Position numbers and translations under genes: made by a program
Notes under the pieces: generated by a model
What the model was told of the DNA's origin: nothing
Seen by the model: the letters and a program-made list of their open reading frames with translations, nothing else
The model's database searches: none
Part shown: in pieces, positions 18,317-27,886 of the stretch
Position numbering within the stretch: the stretch's first letter is position 1
Layout of the letters: each line of letters opens with the position of its first letter
Source: Acinetobacter sp. TR3
GTDB lineage: Bacteria > Pseudomonadota > Gammaproteobacteria > Pseudomonadales > Moraxellaceae
Direction: 5' to 3'
DNA length: 64,000 nt
NCBI RefSeq assembly: GCF_027105055.1
Contig: NZ_CP114264.1
Span: 3,038,001 to 3,102,000, forward strand

Positions 18317-19678
18317 TTAAATGGCTACCTCTTTGCCAATCAAGTGCGTTAAATCTTGTCGTCCAGCATCATCTATACACTGTTTATCGACTTTAATATA
18401 AGCAACTTGTTGTTCAGGCATCACCACGACTTCTTCAATACCACGAATTGCCAACAATTTTGAAGTCCATTCATCCGTTTGTGTCATTTGAGGTAGAGGC
18501 AACACAATTGAAGACAAATATCGAGGTTGAGCCAGCCCAAAACTGACCAACAACCAAAGTATAGCAATCCCAGAGAGGACACTCCAGCCAAGTGCAGTAT
18601 TCTGTAACATCAGAAGCTGTCCACCCAAAGTACCACCAAAAAAAGCACCTAAGAATTGGCTACTGGCATTTATTCCCATCGCAGTTGCTTTAGATTGAAT
18701 AGGTGCAACTTTCGATAACCAAGATGGCAATAACGCTTCCATGACATTGAAGGCGATAAAGAAAATACCAAGCCCTGCGAGCAATACATATTTCGATTCA
18801 TAACCAAAAATAAGAATCAGTAAACCCACAATAATTCCAGCAATTGCTGACAAGAAAATACCACGCATTTTGCGATATTTTTCAGCAATAATAATACTTG
18901 GGAAAGCAAAGAACAGACTCAGCACCAATAATGGCAAATAAATCAAACCATGTTTTGCCAGTGGAATTTGTGCATATTCAATCAACTGAGAAGGAATATA
19001 AATAAACATTGCCGTGAGCAATAAGTGCAGAGAAAAAACAGAGACATGTAAGCGATTCAAATCGCCCATTTGAATGACTTGTTTCAACTGTGATAAATAA
19101 CCTTGTTGGAAATTGCGATGATGTCGTGTGACTTTAGGCACGAGCAATAACATCAAGATCGCAGCCAATCCCATAATCGTTGTCACGAAAAATAGTCCAG
19201 AAATACCGACCAAGCTAGTGAGCCAAGGCCCTAAACTAAATGCCACTACGAAAGACAAGCCAATACTCATCCCCATCGCTGCCATGGCTTTGGTCCGCTG
19301 TTCTTCACGAGTCACATCAGCCAGTAAAGCCATGACTACGGCTGAAACTGCACCTGCACCTGCAATCGCACGACCAATAATCACACCATAAATTGTGTCA
19401 GATAAACCTGCTATCGCACCACCAATCGCAAATAAGAGTAAACCCAGTACAACCAATGGTTTACGACTAAAACGATCAGCCAACAAGCTAAACGGAATCT
19501 GCAAAATTGCTTGTGTTAAACCATAGACCCCTACAGCTAAACCAATGAGGGCAGGCGTGGCATATTGATAAGATTGTCCTGCCACTGAAAAGACAGGAAT
19601 AATCATGAACAAACCCAACATGCGTAAGGCAAAAATGCTGCTTAAGGCAAAAGTTGAACGGCGTTCTAAAGCATTCAT
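18317..19678 (-). CDS. YajR-like MFS transporter
   Basis: A 453-residue major facilitator protein with twelve membrane helices. Motif A is LADRFSRKPLVVLG between helices 2 and 3, and RTKAMAAMGMSIGLSF lies near helix 5. After the last helix a soluble domain of about 65 residues (LLAIRGIEEVVVMPEQQVAYIKVD) resembles the ferredoxin-like YAM domain of E. coli YajR, whose length (454) is the same. Substrate unknown; drug or proton-coupled efflux is presumed. It is upstream of ssb on the same strand, 51 bp away. Confidence 0.85.
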   Translation of the reverse strand: MNALERRSTFALSSIFALRMLGLFMIIPVFSVAGQSYQYATPALIGLAVGVYGLTQAILQIPFSLLADRFSRKPLVVLGLLLFAIGGAIAGLSDTIYGVIIGRAIAGAGAVSAVVMALLADVTREEQRTKAMAAMGMSIGLSFVVAFSLGPWLTSLVGISGLFFVTTIMGLAAILMLLLVPKVTRHHRNFQQGYLSQLKQVIQMGDLNRLHVSVFSLHLLLTAMFIYIPSQLIEYAQIPLAKHGLIYLPLLVLSLFFAFPSIIIAEKYRKMRGIFLSAIAGIIVGLLILIFGYESKYVLLAGLGIFFIAFNVMEALLPSWLSKVAPIQSKATAMGINASSQFLGAFFGGTLGGQLLMLQNTALGWSVLSGIAILWLLVSFGLAQPRYLSSIVLPLPQMTQTDEWTSKLLAIRGIEEVVVMPEQQVAYIKVDKQCIDDAGRQDLTHLIGKEVAI

Positions 19679-19773
19679 TATTGATAAGACACTATAACTG
19701 GCTTAGCGAATTATAAGCGATTCGCTTAACAAGGTTGTAAGTAGATTATGAAAAACACAATCTTTAGGAGAAA

Positions 19774-19804
19774 AAATAAAGGAGCAAATCGTGCTCCTTT
19801 ATTT
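19774..19804 (-). terminator. Terminator of the DUF475 gene
   Basis: AAATAAAGGAGCA (19774-19786) pairs with TGCTCCTTTATTT (19792-19804); on the minus strand it runs into a T tract. Confidence 0.8.
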
Positions 19805-19832
19805 AAAATATACCACTTAGCTGAAAATAAGC

Positions 19833-20915
19833 TTAAGAAGCTTGCTGTTCTCGCTTGCTATATTGAATAGATGCGATCACAGCCCAAACGATAAAGGCAA
19901 CCCCGATCAGGCCTGTTACAACTTCAGGTACATGTAAACCTGTACCACTTGCGATCATAATGAATGCCAAAGCACCAATTGCATAGTGCGCGCCATGCTC
20001 AAGGAAAATATAAGCATCCAACGTGCCTTTTTCCACCAAATAAATTGTCATTGAACGGACAAACATTGCGCCAATCGCAAGGCCTAACATGATAATGACA
20101 ACATCACTGGTAATCGCGAATGCACCGATCACACCATCAAAACTGAACGATGCATCTAAGACTTCAAGATATAAAAAACCACCAAATCCAGCTTTCACGA
20201 CACCTGAAGCAGCCCCATTTGCATCATGCGTAACCGCATTACCATTTTCATCAATCTCTGGCTCACCACCCAATAAGTGACTGAGAACTTGCACGCCAAT
20301 ATAGACCACAATGCCCCAAATACCTGCCATTGTCACCGCTAAGCGAATAGATTCGTCAACATTGGCTGCCATAATAATCATGGCAATCAAGGCAAGGAAA
20401 ACTGACATCGCCGGTACACTGGCTAAATTTGCCAATTTTGCTTCTAACCACTTAAACCAATGTGTTTCTTTACCATCATCGAAGAAGAAATTTAAGAATA
20501 CGAGCAATAAGAATGTGCCACCAAACGCTGAAATTTCAGCATGATGTGCCATTAAGCGTTCTGAATAGCTCTTTGGATCGTTCAATGCCATTTTAGCGAC
20601 TTCGACCATCCCCATATCTGCTGTAACTGCAACGATGACTACAGGGAAAATCAAACGCATACCAAATACAGCGATCAAGATACCCACCGTTAAGAAAATC
20701 ATTTTCCAGAAATGATCCCAATTACGTAATACTGAAGCATTTACCACAGCATTATCAAAAGATAGCGAAACTTCCATTACTGCCAAGATCGCAGTAATCG
20801 TCAATGCTTTAAGCATCGTAGCTACGCCTGCTTCAGGACCATGCGTGTAGCCCCAATAGGCAGATAGTGCTAAGCACACTACCGTAAAGAATATAGAAAA
20901 ACGAAAATGCTTCAT
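19833..20915 (-). CDS. DUF475 (TerC-like) integral membrane protein
   Basis: A 360-residue protein of the TerC/DUF475 group. It has about nine hydrophobic helices and the family's acidic membrane motifs MEVSLSFDNAVVNASVL (about residues 47-63) and EVLDASFSFDGVIGAFAI, each with the FDxxV/I-type Asp thought to bind a metal ion. TerC relatives are linked to metal export and tellurite resistance; the function of DUF475 itself is unproved. Single gene with its own terminator. Confidence 0.88.
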   Translation of the reverse strand: MKHFRFSIFFTVVCLALSAYWGYTHGPEAGVATMLKALTITAILAVMEVSLSFDNAVVNASVLRNWDHFWKMIFLTVGILIAVFGMRLIFPVVIVAVTADMGMVEVAKMALNDPKSYSERLMAHHAEISAFGGTFLLLVFLNFFFDDGKETHWFKWLEAKLANLASVPAMSVFLALIAMIIMAANVDESIRLAVTMAGIWGIVVYIGVQVLSHLLGGEPEIDENGNAVTHDANGAASGVVKAGFGGFLYLEVLDASFSFDGVIGAFAITSDVVIIMLGLAIGAMFVRSMTIYLVEKGTLDAYIFLEHGAHYAIGALAFIMIASGTGLHVPEVVTGLIGVAFIVWAVIASIQYSKREQQAS

Positions 20916-21089
20916 GAACAGCCTTTTATGTGAAATCGTTGGGTGATAAAAATGCGCCTATTGTAGGTGAGTTTGCACTAGAAAATAAAAAAGATTGTTA
21001 GACTTATTTTGAGAAAAAGCGATCGAGATAAAGACTCTGCTATAGTTTTATCATTCTTCAATTTATAAGCTGTTCATAGGTTCAAATAC

Positions 21090-21764
21090 ATGACTTTTTC
21101 CCAAGATGTTTGGCAACGTAATCAAGATTTATATCAAAAAATATTAGCACTGCCATTTAATCAAGAACTGGCTAACGGGACTTTAGATCGTAAAGCTTTT
21201 TGTCATTATGTGATTCAAGATGCACACTATTTACTGGCTTATGGTCGTGCACTTGCTGTAGCTGCGGCAAAAGCCTATGAAGCAGATGATGTAATTCAAT
21301 TTTCCGAAGCAGCAAAAATTGCGATTATTGTAGAACGTAGCCTGCATAGTGATTTTATGCAGGAGTTTGACGTCAGCAAGGAGGAGTTTGAAAATACACC
21401 TTTGACGCTAGCTTGCCATCATTACACCTCTTTCCTAACCGCAACGGCTTGGTCAGAAAGTTATCCTGTGATTTTGGCAGCATTGCTGCCTTGTTTTTGG
21501 ATTTATGCTGAGGTTGGTAAAGACATCGTGAACCAATCTGTCCCGAATAATCCATACCAAGCATGGATTGATACCTATGCAGGTGAAGAATTTAATACGG
21601 CAGTGCGCAATGTGATTGCAACTGTAGATAAAGTGGCAGCACGTTGTGATCAAGACACTTTGGCTAAAATGCATGCTGCATACACTATGGGTGCAAAACT
21701 GGAATGGTTATTTTGGGATAGCGCTTATCAGCAACGTCAATGGTTAGGTTTAGACCAAGCTTAA
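21090..21764 (+). CDS. tenA: TenA family thiaminase II
   Basis: A 224-residue all-helical TenA protein, which hydrolyses thiamine or the aminopyrimidine breakdown product to recover the thiamine pyrimidine. Active-site segments visible are FCHYVIQDAHYLLAYGRAL (Asp and Tyr), LLPCFWIYAEVGKDI with the catalytic Cys, and the C-terminal Glu in KLEWLFWDSAYQ. No thiamine riboswitch is visible upstream, and no thi genes are nearby, so it stands alone as a salvage enzyme. Confidence 0.9.
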   Translation: MTFSQDVWQRNQDLYQKILALPFNQELANGTLDRKAFCHYVIQDAHYLLAYGRALAVAAAKAYEADDVIQFSEAAKIAIIVERSLHSDFMQEFDVSKEEFENTPLTLACHHYTSFLTATAWSESYPVILAALLPCFWIYAEVGKDIVNQSVPNNPYQAWIDTYAGEEFNTAVRNVIATVDKVAARCDQDTLAKMHAAYTMGAKLEWLFWDSAYQQRQWLGLDQA

Positions 21765-21806
21765 TCGCTTATCTAATCTTTATTTACATTTTTCATAGAC
21801 ATAAAA

Positions 21807-21825
21807 AAGCCCCTCATGGGGGCTT
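21807..21825 (-). terminator. Terminator of the DUF1304 operon
   Basis: AAGCCCC/GGGGGCTT hairpin with TCAT loop. The T run is on the minus strand only, so it belongs to the leftward TetR-oxidoreductase-DUF1304 transcript. A second 8-bp hairpin (GTATATCG/CGATATAC) follows at 21830-21852. Confidence 0.75.
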
Positions 21826-21919
21826 AGTCGTATATCGTATTGTCCGATATACTGTATGAGGCTCATCTCAAACTGGTTGCATTAAAACATAAACTAGCTG
21901 AAGTGAATACCTTTATTGC

Positions 21920-22273
21920 TTAAAAAAAGTGAACCGCGATTAAAGCAAGCAATGCAGGTACAGATTGGATATAAATAATTTTTTTGCTCGCCGTCAAACC
22001 ACCATAAATACCAGCCACTAACACACAACCTAAAAAGAAATTCGCCAATGCGATTGCATAGGTTTCAGGGGCAATTAACGACCAAAATAAGCCTGCTGCA
22101 AGAAAACCATTATAAAGACCTTGGTTCTGCGCCAAAACTTTGGTGAGCTGAGCTTTTTCAGGGGTATTCGCAAATGCTTTTAATCCTGCTGGTTTATCCC
22201 ATAAAAACATTTCCAGTACTAAAATATAAACATGTAAGACAGCAATCAAGCCGATGAGCAGTTGTCCAATCAT
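21920..22273 (-). CDS. DUF1304 membrane protein
   Basis: A 117-residue protein with four hydrophobic helices and the DUF1304 pattern (HVYILVLEMFLWDKPAGLKAF, then NQGLYNGFLAAGLFW). Function unknown. Last gene of a leftward set headed by a TetR regulator; in other bacteria DUF1304 genes are often next to redox-stress enzymes, which agrees with the oxidoreductase here. A 6-bp inverted repeat (GACCAG/CTGGTC) sits in the gap before it. Confidence 0.85.
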   Translation of the reverse strand: MIGQLLIGLIAVLHVYILVLEMFLWDKPAGLKAFANTPEKAQLTKVLAQNQGLYNGFLAAGLFWSLIAPETYAIALANFFLGCVLVAGIYGGLTASKKIIYIQSVPALLALIAVHFF

Positions 22274-22308
22274 ATAATTTTCCTTTTTATTTTATGACTC
22301 AATTTAAG

Positions 22309-22332
22309 TAGACCAGCCTCACGACTGGTCAT
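22309..22332. promoter_or_regulatory. Possible second TetR operator in the DUF1304 leader
   Basis: TAGACCAG at 22309-22316 and the inverted CTGGTCATCT at 22325-22334 flank an 8-bp spacer. The first half is identical to the half-site TAGACCAG upstream of the tetR gene. It may also simply be a hairpin in the intergenic RNA. Confidence 0.4.
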
Positions 22333-22344
22333 CTGTTTTCCAAA

Positions 22345-23322
22345 TTAAGGCTTTAACAACACTTTTCCCTGCCGTGCACCCTGAGTTGCTTTGAGTGCAG
22401 CCGTTTTAATCTCATCAAAACTAAAAACACCTTCCACAGGTAAAACTAGTTTCTTTTGTGTCGCAAGCGTTAATAACTCAACAAATAATGCCTTTTTACG
22501 CTCTGCTGGCATTTCTTTATTCACGACACTTGCCCAAAACCCTTTCACCGTGGCCTGTTTGAAAATCAAATCACCCGATGAAATCTGCATGGTTTCGCCC
22601 GTCATACTGCCAAATGAAACCAATACACTATTTTCACTCAGTAGATTCAGCATTTCACCACTGGCCGTTCCACCAATTGAGTCCACGCCTGCAATCAATG
22701 GTTGATCAGCATGAATCGCTTTGACTTGTTGCTTCCAATCCGCTTGATCCGTGGCAACTATATGTTGAATGCCTAAAGCCTGCATTTCGGCAATTGCATC
22801 GGTCCGACGCACGAGATTAATCACTTGCAAACCACGCGCCTGAGCAATCATCGCTACAGTTTTACCCACCGCACCATTGGCTGTGTTTTGAATTAGCCAT
22901 TGACCTGTTTGAACATTCACAAAGTCGAGTAACATCAAGGCACTAATCGGCATCCCGATCAATTGCGCTGCTGTTGCATCGTCAATCGCATCATTTAAAG
23001 GAATAATACTTTGTGCAGGCGCAATAAAATATTCTGCCCAACTGCCATGTACACCAGCAACAGCAATACGTTGTCCTAATTTGCTTTGATCAACACCTTC
23101 ACCTATAGCATCGACGATACCTACCGCTTCACTACCACCAATTGCAGGTAAAGTTGGCTTATAGCCATAACTACCACGCACCGTCCACACATCGTGATTA
23201 TGCATAGGAGACATAATCGTTTTAATGCGGACTTCACCCGCTTTAGGCTCAGGTTTCGGCATATCACCGAATTCTAAAACATCTACAGGTTCGCCAAATT
23301 GTTGATGGATAATACTTTGCAT
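22345..23322 (-). CDS. Zinc-type (MDR family) NADPH-dependent oxidoreductase
   Basis: A 325-residue medium-chain reductase. The GroES-like N-terminal part has SPMHNHDVWTVRGSYGYKP and the Rossmann part carries ANGAVGKTVAMIAQARGLQVI. The structural zinc Cys cluster of true alcohol dehydrogenases is missing, as in quinone reductases and enoyl reductases (MECR/QOR type). The gene starts 3 nt after the TetR gene on the same strand. A NemR- or AcuR-like control of reactive-electrophile detoxification is a plausible reading. Confidence 0.85.
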   Translation of the reverse strand: MQSIIHQQFGEPVDVLEFGDMPKPEPKAGEVRIKTIMSPMHNHDVWTVRGSYGYKPTLPAIGGSEAVGIVDAIGEGVDQSKLGQRIAVAGVHGSWAEYFIAPAQSIIPLNDAIDDATAAQLIGMPISALMLLDFVNVQTGQWLIQNTANGAVGKTVAMIAQARGLQVINLVRRTDAIAEMQALGIQHIVATDQADWKQQVKAIHADQPLIAGVDSIGGTASGEMLNLLSENSVLVSFGSMTGETMQISSGDLIFKQATVKGFWASVVNKEMPAERKKALFVELLTLATQKKLVLPVEGVFSFDEIKTAALKATQGARQGKVLLKP

Positions 23323-23325
23323 GAT

Positions 23326-23928
23326 TTATTCCTGTATTGGTTGTAACAGCTGTTTGGTGGTTTCTAAAGCGAGATGCAATGGTGCTTTGTCTTGTGCCAA
23401 TTTGGTCATCAAAGCTGCACCTAACCAAAGCTGATACATCACTTGAGCTGTTTTTAAAGGGTCTAAATGGGTTGGAATCGAACCTTGCTGTTGCCCTTCT
23501 TTGAGCAATAAAGCCACGCTTTGCGTCAGTCGATGCACACCTAAGTTGAGAATCTGACGCATGTCTTCTGATAAATCAGAAACCTCTGCCGCGAGTTTCA
23601 CAATTAAGCAATTCTCTGCCCAACTGCCATAAATCGGGTCATCAATCCATGCCTGCCACAAAGCCATTAAACGTGCATAGGCACTTTGTTCAGTGTGCTG
23701 CCAAAGCTGCTCAACTCGTACTTTATAGTCAGCCATATACTGTTCTAATAAGGCACAACCGAATGCCTCTTTAGACGCAAAATAGTGGTAGAACGAACCT
23801 TTTGGCACGTCACAAGCTTTTAAAATTTCCTGTAAGCCAACGCCCACAAAACCTTTACGCAATACCAATTCAAAACTGGTATCCAAAATGTGTTGTCGAG
23901 TTGCTTCACTCTTGATTGATCGTTTCAT
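23326..23928 (-). CDS. TetR/AcrR family regulator
   Basis: The N-terminal HTH (TRQHILDTSFELVLRKGFVGVGLQEILKA, then VPKGSFYHYFASKEAF) is typical of TetR, with a ligand domain of the TetR_C type after it. The ATG at 23928 (MKRSIKSEATRQ) gives 200 residues and leaves room for the operator at 23950-23964; the frame is open to a TTG at 23946, which would put the operator almost against the start. It heads the oxidoreductase-DUF1304 operon and is likely autoregulated. Confidence 0.88.
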   Translation of the reverse strand: MKRSIKSEATRQHILDTSFELVLRKGFVGVGLQEILKACDVPKGSFYHYFASKEAFGCALLEQYMADYKVRVEQLWQHTEQSAYARLMALWQAWIDDPIYGSWAENCLIVKLAAEVSDLSEDMRQILNLGVHRLTQSVALLLKEGQQQGSIPTHLDPLKTAQVMYQLWLGAALMTKLAQDKAPLHLALETTKQLLQPIQE

Positions 23929-23949
23929 AAGCACACTATAAATCAATAA

Positions 23950-23964
23950 TAGACCAGTCGTCTA
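23950..23964. promoter_or_regulatory. Putative TetR operator upstream of the tetR operon
   Basis: TAGACCAGTCGTCTA, an imperfect palindrome 22-36 bp upstream of the ATG at 23928. It resembles the TAGACC...GGTCTA box of E. coli NemR. Placement at the promoter and resemblance to a known TetR-family box support the call. Confidence 0.6.
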
Positions 23965-24295
23965 GTTAAGTTATGTATTTTTATTTACCTACAGCTTTAC
24001 AGTAGTAAAATGAGAAAAGGAATGATAAAAATACAACTCGGTTTGAGACTGATCATGTTTGAAAAAGTGGTCTGACCGTCACAATTTGTCGTTTTAAATA
24101 TTTTTATACCACTTGAACAATTTTAAGGCGCTATCATATAACACCCATTCAACAGCAAAATGCTGCTCAGAAATTATTTTAAATTGATTAGTACTGAGCT
24201 TTCTTTCAATACATTCAACTTAAATAATGAATGATCTATGAGATTGCTGTTCAATGTATTTTGATCTTCTATTTGCATATTACTGAGATGTTTTC
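23965..24295. other. Divergent promoter region between tetR and uvrA
   Basis: A 331-bp non-coding gap. No clear DNA-damage operator could be seen; Acinetobacter lacks a classical LexA, so a standard SOS box is not expected. No RNA gene or repeat stands out. Confidence 0.4.
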
Positions 24296-27127
24296 ATGAG
24301 CCAAAGTCATATCCGTATTCGAGGCGCACGTACCCATAATTTAAAGAATGTGTCACTCGATATTCCACGTGACAAATTTGTGGTGATCACAGGGCTTTCA
24401 GGTTCAGGAAAATCATCACTTGCATTTGACACTTTATATGCTGAAGGTCAGCGTCGCTATGTCGAATCACTTTCAGCTTATGCACGCCAATTCCTTTCGC
24501 AAATGGAAAAACCTGAAGTTGATTCGATTGAAGGTTTATCGCCTGCGATTGCGATTGAGCAAAAATCAACCAGCCATAATCCGCGCTCAACTGTCGGTAC
24601 TATTACTGAAATCTATGACTATTTGCGTTTACTTTACGCACGTGTAGGAACACCCTACTGTCCTGAACATGATCTACCGATGGTGGCACAAACCATTTCA
24701 GAAATGGTTGATGCGGTAAAAGGACTGGAAGAAGGTACTGCCCTGATGCTACTTGCACCTGTGGTGCGCGAGCGTAAGGGTGAATACACACAACTATTTG
24801 AACAACTCCAAGGACAAGGTTTTGTCCGTGCTCGTGTCGATGGTGAAATCATTGATATTGATACGCCACCTGAATTAGACAAAAAGAAAAAACACACCAT
24901 TGAAGTGGTGGTCGATCGCTTTAAAGTCCGTGATGACCTCGGCAATCGTATAGCAGAATCTTTTGAAACTGCCTTACGCCTAGGTAGTGATATTGCTGTG
25001 TTATCATGGATGAATGGCGAACATCCTGAACGTGTGTTCTCGGCAAAGCATTCATGTCCTGAATGTGACCGTGCCGTAGCTGAACTTGAACCACGTCTGT
25101 TCTCATTTAATAATCCATTTGGTGCTTGCCCTGTCTGTGATGGTTTGGGAACTCGTAGTCATTTCAGCGCAGAAAAACTGATTCCAAATCCAGAAGTTTC
25201 GATCAGCCAAGGGGCGATTCGTGGTTGGGACAGACAACGCCCGTATTACTACACCATGCTGCAAAAAGTAGCAGATCATTTCAATATTGATCTCGATCAG
25301 CCTTGGAATACACTCGATAAAGACACCCAAAAGAAATTTTTACAAGGCACGGGCAAAGAGAAAATCGACCTCAGTTATATTGATGAACGTGGTCGTAAAC
25401 ACAGTCGTGTACAAGCCTTTGAAGGAATCTTGCCGCATTTAGAACGTCGCTACCGCGAAACAGAATCGAATTATGTGCGTGATGATCTCGCACAATATTT
25501 GTCTAATGCAGCCTGTGATGCCTGTGACGGTTCACGTCTGAATGAAATTTCACGCCATGTTCGGGTGAAAGACAAGACCATCGCACAAATTACCAAGATG
25601 TCGATTGGTGATGCTGAAAACTACTATCAGGACCTCAATCTTGAAGGTGCCAAAGGTGAAATTGCCGATAAAATCTTTAAAGAGATTCGTGAGCGTTTAC
25701 ATTTCTTGGTCAGTGTCGGTTTAAATTATCTCAGTCTCGCTCGTTCGGCAGAAACTTTGTCAGGCGGTGAAGCTCAGCGTATTCGTCTCGCTTCGCAAAT
25801 CGGTGCAGGTTTGATGGGCGTGATGTATGTACTGGATGAACCCTCGATTGGTTTGCATCAACGTGATAATGATCGCTTATTACAAACATTGATTCGCTTA
25901 CGCGATCTCGGAAATACCGTACTTGTGGTTGAGCATGATGAAGATGCGATTCGTGCTGCGGATCATATTATTGATATTGGTCCTGGTGCAGGTATTCACG
26001 GTGGTGCAATTATTGCTGAAGGCACTTATGATGAGCTGGCAAGCCATGCTGATTCCCTTACAGGTCAATACCTCTCAGGCAAATTGAAGATTGAAGTACC
26101 GAAACAACGTACTCAATCACCTCGTCCAGATGAAGTCATTAAATTGTCTGGCGCAAGCGGACACAACTTACAAAATGTCGATCTCACCATTCCTCTCGGC
26201 ATTATGACCTGTGTGACTGGGGTTTCAGGTTCAGGAAAATCAACGCTGATTAACCGTACCTTATTGCCTTTGGCTGCGACTCAACTCAATGGTGCAACAA
26301 CGCTGACCGCAGAAAAGTTTGATTCGATTGATGGTTTACAGCACCTCGATAAAGTGGTTGATATTGACCAAAGTCCGATTGGTCGTACCCCACGTTCAAA
26401 TCCTGCTACGTATACAGGCTTATTTACCCCAATTCGGGAATTGTTTGCGCAAACGCCTGAAGCCAAAGCACGTGGTTATAGTGCAGGTCGTTTCTCGTTT
26501 AACGTGAAGGGCGGACGCTGTGAAGCTTGTGAAGGCGACGGTATGATCAAGGTGGCAATGCACTTCCTGCCTGATATGTATGTGCCTTGTGATGCTTGTC
26601 ATGGCAAACGTTATAACCGTGAAACTTTAGAAGTAGGTTATAAAGGCAAGAACATTTCAGACGTGTTAGAAATGACTGTTGAAGATGCGGCTGAATTCTT
26701 TAGTGCCATTCCTGTGATTCACCGCCGTTTAGATACCTTAATGCAAGTGGGTCTGGGTTATATTCGTTTAGGTCAAGCCGCAACGACTCTATCAGGTGGT
26801 GAGGCACAACGGGTGAAATTAGCGCGTGAGTTAGCAAAACGAGATACAGGTAAAACCTTGTATATCTTGGATGAGCCAACCACAGGTTTACATTTCCATG
26901 ATATCGCCAAATTACTCGATATTTTGTATGAGCTACGCAATAAAGGGAATACCATTGTGGTGATTGAGCATAATTTGGATGTGATCAAAACTGCCGATTG
27001 GGTAATTGACCTTGGTCCTGAAGGTGGTTCTGGTGGTGGTCAAATCATTGCCGAAGGTACACCTGAACAAGTCGCTGAAGTTGAGATTTCACATACAGGG
27101 CTTTTCTTAAAGCCGATGTTGAAATAA
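24296..27127 (+). CDS. uvrA: Excinuclease ABC subunit UvrA
   Basis: A 943-residue ATPase that finds bulky DNA lesions and loads UvrB. It has two ABC modules, each with a Walker A ([20 protein letters not shown] near residue 32; [14 protein letters not shown] near residue 643) and an ABC signature ([32 protein letters not shown]). Zinc-finger cysteines lie in CPECDRAV and CPVCDG and in [11 protein letters not shown] and CDACHGKRY. Length matches E. coli UvrA (940). Its 3' end overlaps by 21 bp the IS-split gene on the other strand. Confidence 0.98.
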   Translation: MSQSHIRIRGARTHNLKNVSLDIPRDKFVVITGLSGSGKSSLAFDTLYAEGQRRYVESLSAYARQFLSQMEKPEVDSIEGLSPAIAIEQKSTSHNPRSTVGTITEIYDYLRLLYARVGTPYCPEHDLPMVAQTISEMVDAVKGLEEGTALMLLAPVVRERKGEYTQLFEQLQGQGFVRARVDGEIIDIDTPPELDKKKKHTIEVVVDRFKVRDDLGNRIAESFETALRLGSDIAVLSWMNGEHPERVFSAKHSCPECDRAVAELEPRLFSFNNPFGACPVCDGLGTRSHFSAEKLIPNPEVSISQGAIRGWDRQRPYYYTMLQKVADHFNIDLDQPWNTLDKDTQKKFLQGTGKEKIDLSYIDERGRKHSRVQAFEGILPHLERRYRETESNYVRDDLAQYLSNAACDACDGSRLNEISRHVRVKDKTIAQITKMSIGDAENYYQDLNLEGAKGEIADKIFKEIRERLHFLVSVGLNYLSLARSAETLSGGEAQRIRLASQIGAGLMGVMYVLDEPSIGLHQRDNDRLLQTLIRLRDLGNTVLVVEHDEDAIRAADHIIDIGPGAGIHGGAIIAEGTYDELASHADSLTGQYLSGKLKIEVPKQRTQSPRPDEVIKLSGASGHNLQNVDLTIPLGIMTCVTGVSGSGKSTLINRTLLPLAATQLNGATTLTAEKFDSIDGLQHLDKVVDIDQSPIGRTPRSNPATYTGLFTPIRELFAQTPEAKARGYSAGRFSFNVKGGRCEACEGDGMIKVAMHFLPDMYVPCDACHGKRYNRETLEVGYKGKNISDVLEMTVEDAAEFFSAIPVIHRRLDTLMQVGLGYIRLGQAATTLSGGEAQRVKLARELAKRDTGKTLYILDEPTTGLHFHDIAKLLDILYELRNKGNTIVVIEHNLDVIKTADWVIDLGPEGGSGGGQIIAEGTPEQVAEVEISHTGLFLKPMLK

Positions 27128-27571
27128 ATCAAGCTGATTTTCTAATACTGGCGTGAATTTAAGCGGTTTTATTTTATCCAACTTAAATTTACGCCAGCTT
27201 CCTAAATCTTCAACTCTTGGTAACTCAAGCCTATCAAATAAAGAAGGTTGAATTTTTTGAAGCTTTTCTGCACGTTTTAAACACCTCCTCAGCCACGAGT
27301 AAGACATTTTTAAATATGCGGCAATATTCAAATAAGTATACTTCAACAATATGGGTTTTAAGCTTTCAAATAATTGGACATAAGCTAGAATCATGGAAAA
27401 ACTATTTTCTTTAATTTGCTGTGCTTGTTTCCTTTGTTGTAATTGTCGATCGACTTGATCAAGCATCCGTTGCAATGGCTCAGTGGATACTGGCGATGTG
27501 ATCCTAGCCAAAATAATGGACAGCATGTCCCTCTAAAGATAACGTAACTTCAATCTTTGGAGATCCAAGAA

Positions 27572-27886
27572 ATGGCTAAACGTTTTAGTCCGGAATTTAA
27601 ACAGCAAGCAATTGATCATGCACTTTCAAACTCCCACGAGCCTATAGCTGCAATCGCCCATAAATTAGGTGTGGGTTATTCAACCTTAGATAAATGGATT
27701 CGTGAAGCCAATCCAGTAGGTTCAAGCAAACGTCAACTTTCTCCTGAACAACAGCGGATCTTGGAATTAGAAAAAGAAGTCAAACAGCTCAAGGAAGCCA
27801 ATGACATCTTAAAAAAAGCGCATGTGTACTTTCTGACAGATCATGCCAGAAAAGTACACGGTAATTCAAGATATGGATATAAATGA
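27572..27886 (+). CDS. IS3 family transposase OrfA (HTH subunit)
   Basis: A 104-residue protein with an N-terminal HTH (RFSPEFKQQAIDHALS, then IAAIAHKLGVGYSTLDKWIREA) and a leucine-zipper-like helix (RILELEKEVKQLKEANDILKKA) for dimerisation. The ATG at 27572 is preceded by GGAG; a TTG 15 nt earlier is in frame but less likely. It overlaps orfB by 44 nt. Confidence 0.9.
   Translation: MAKRFSPEFKQQAIDHALSNSHEPIAAIAHKLGVGYSTLDKWIREANPVGSSKRQLSPEQQRILELEKEVKQLKEANDILKKAHVYFLTDHARKVHGNSRYGYK

Noticed and set aside
20916-21089. Thiamine riboswitch before tenA
   Set aside because: No CTGAGA or other conserved TPP-aptamer blocks are visible in the gap.
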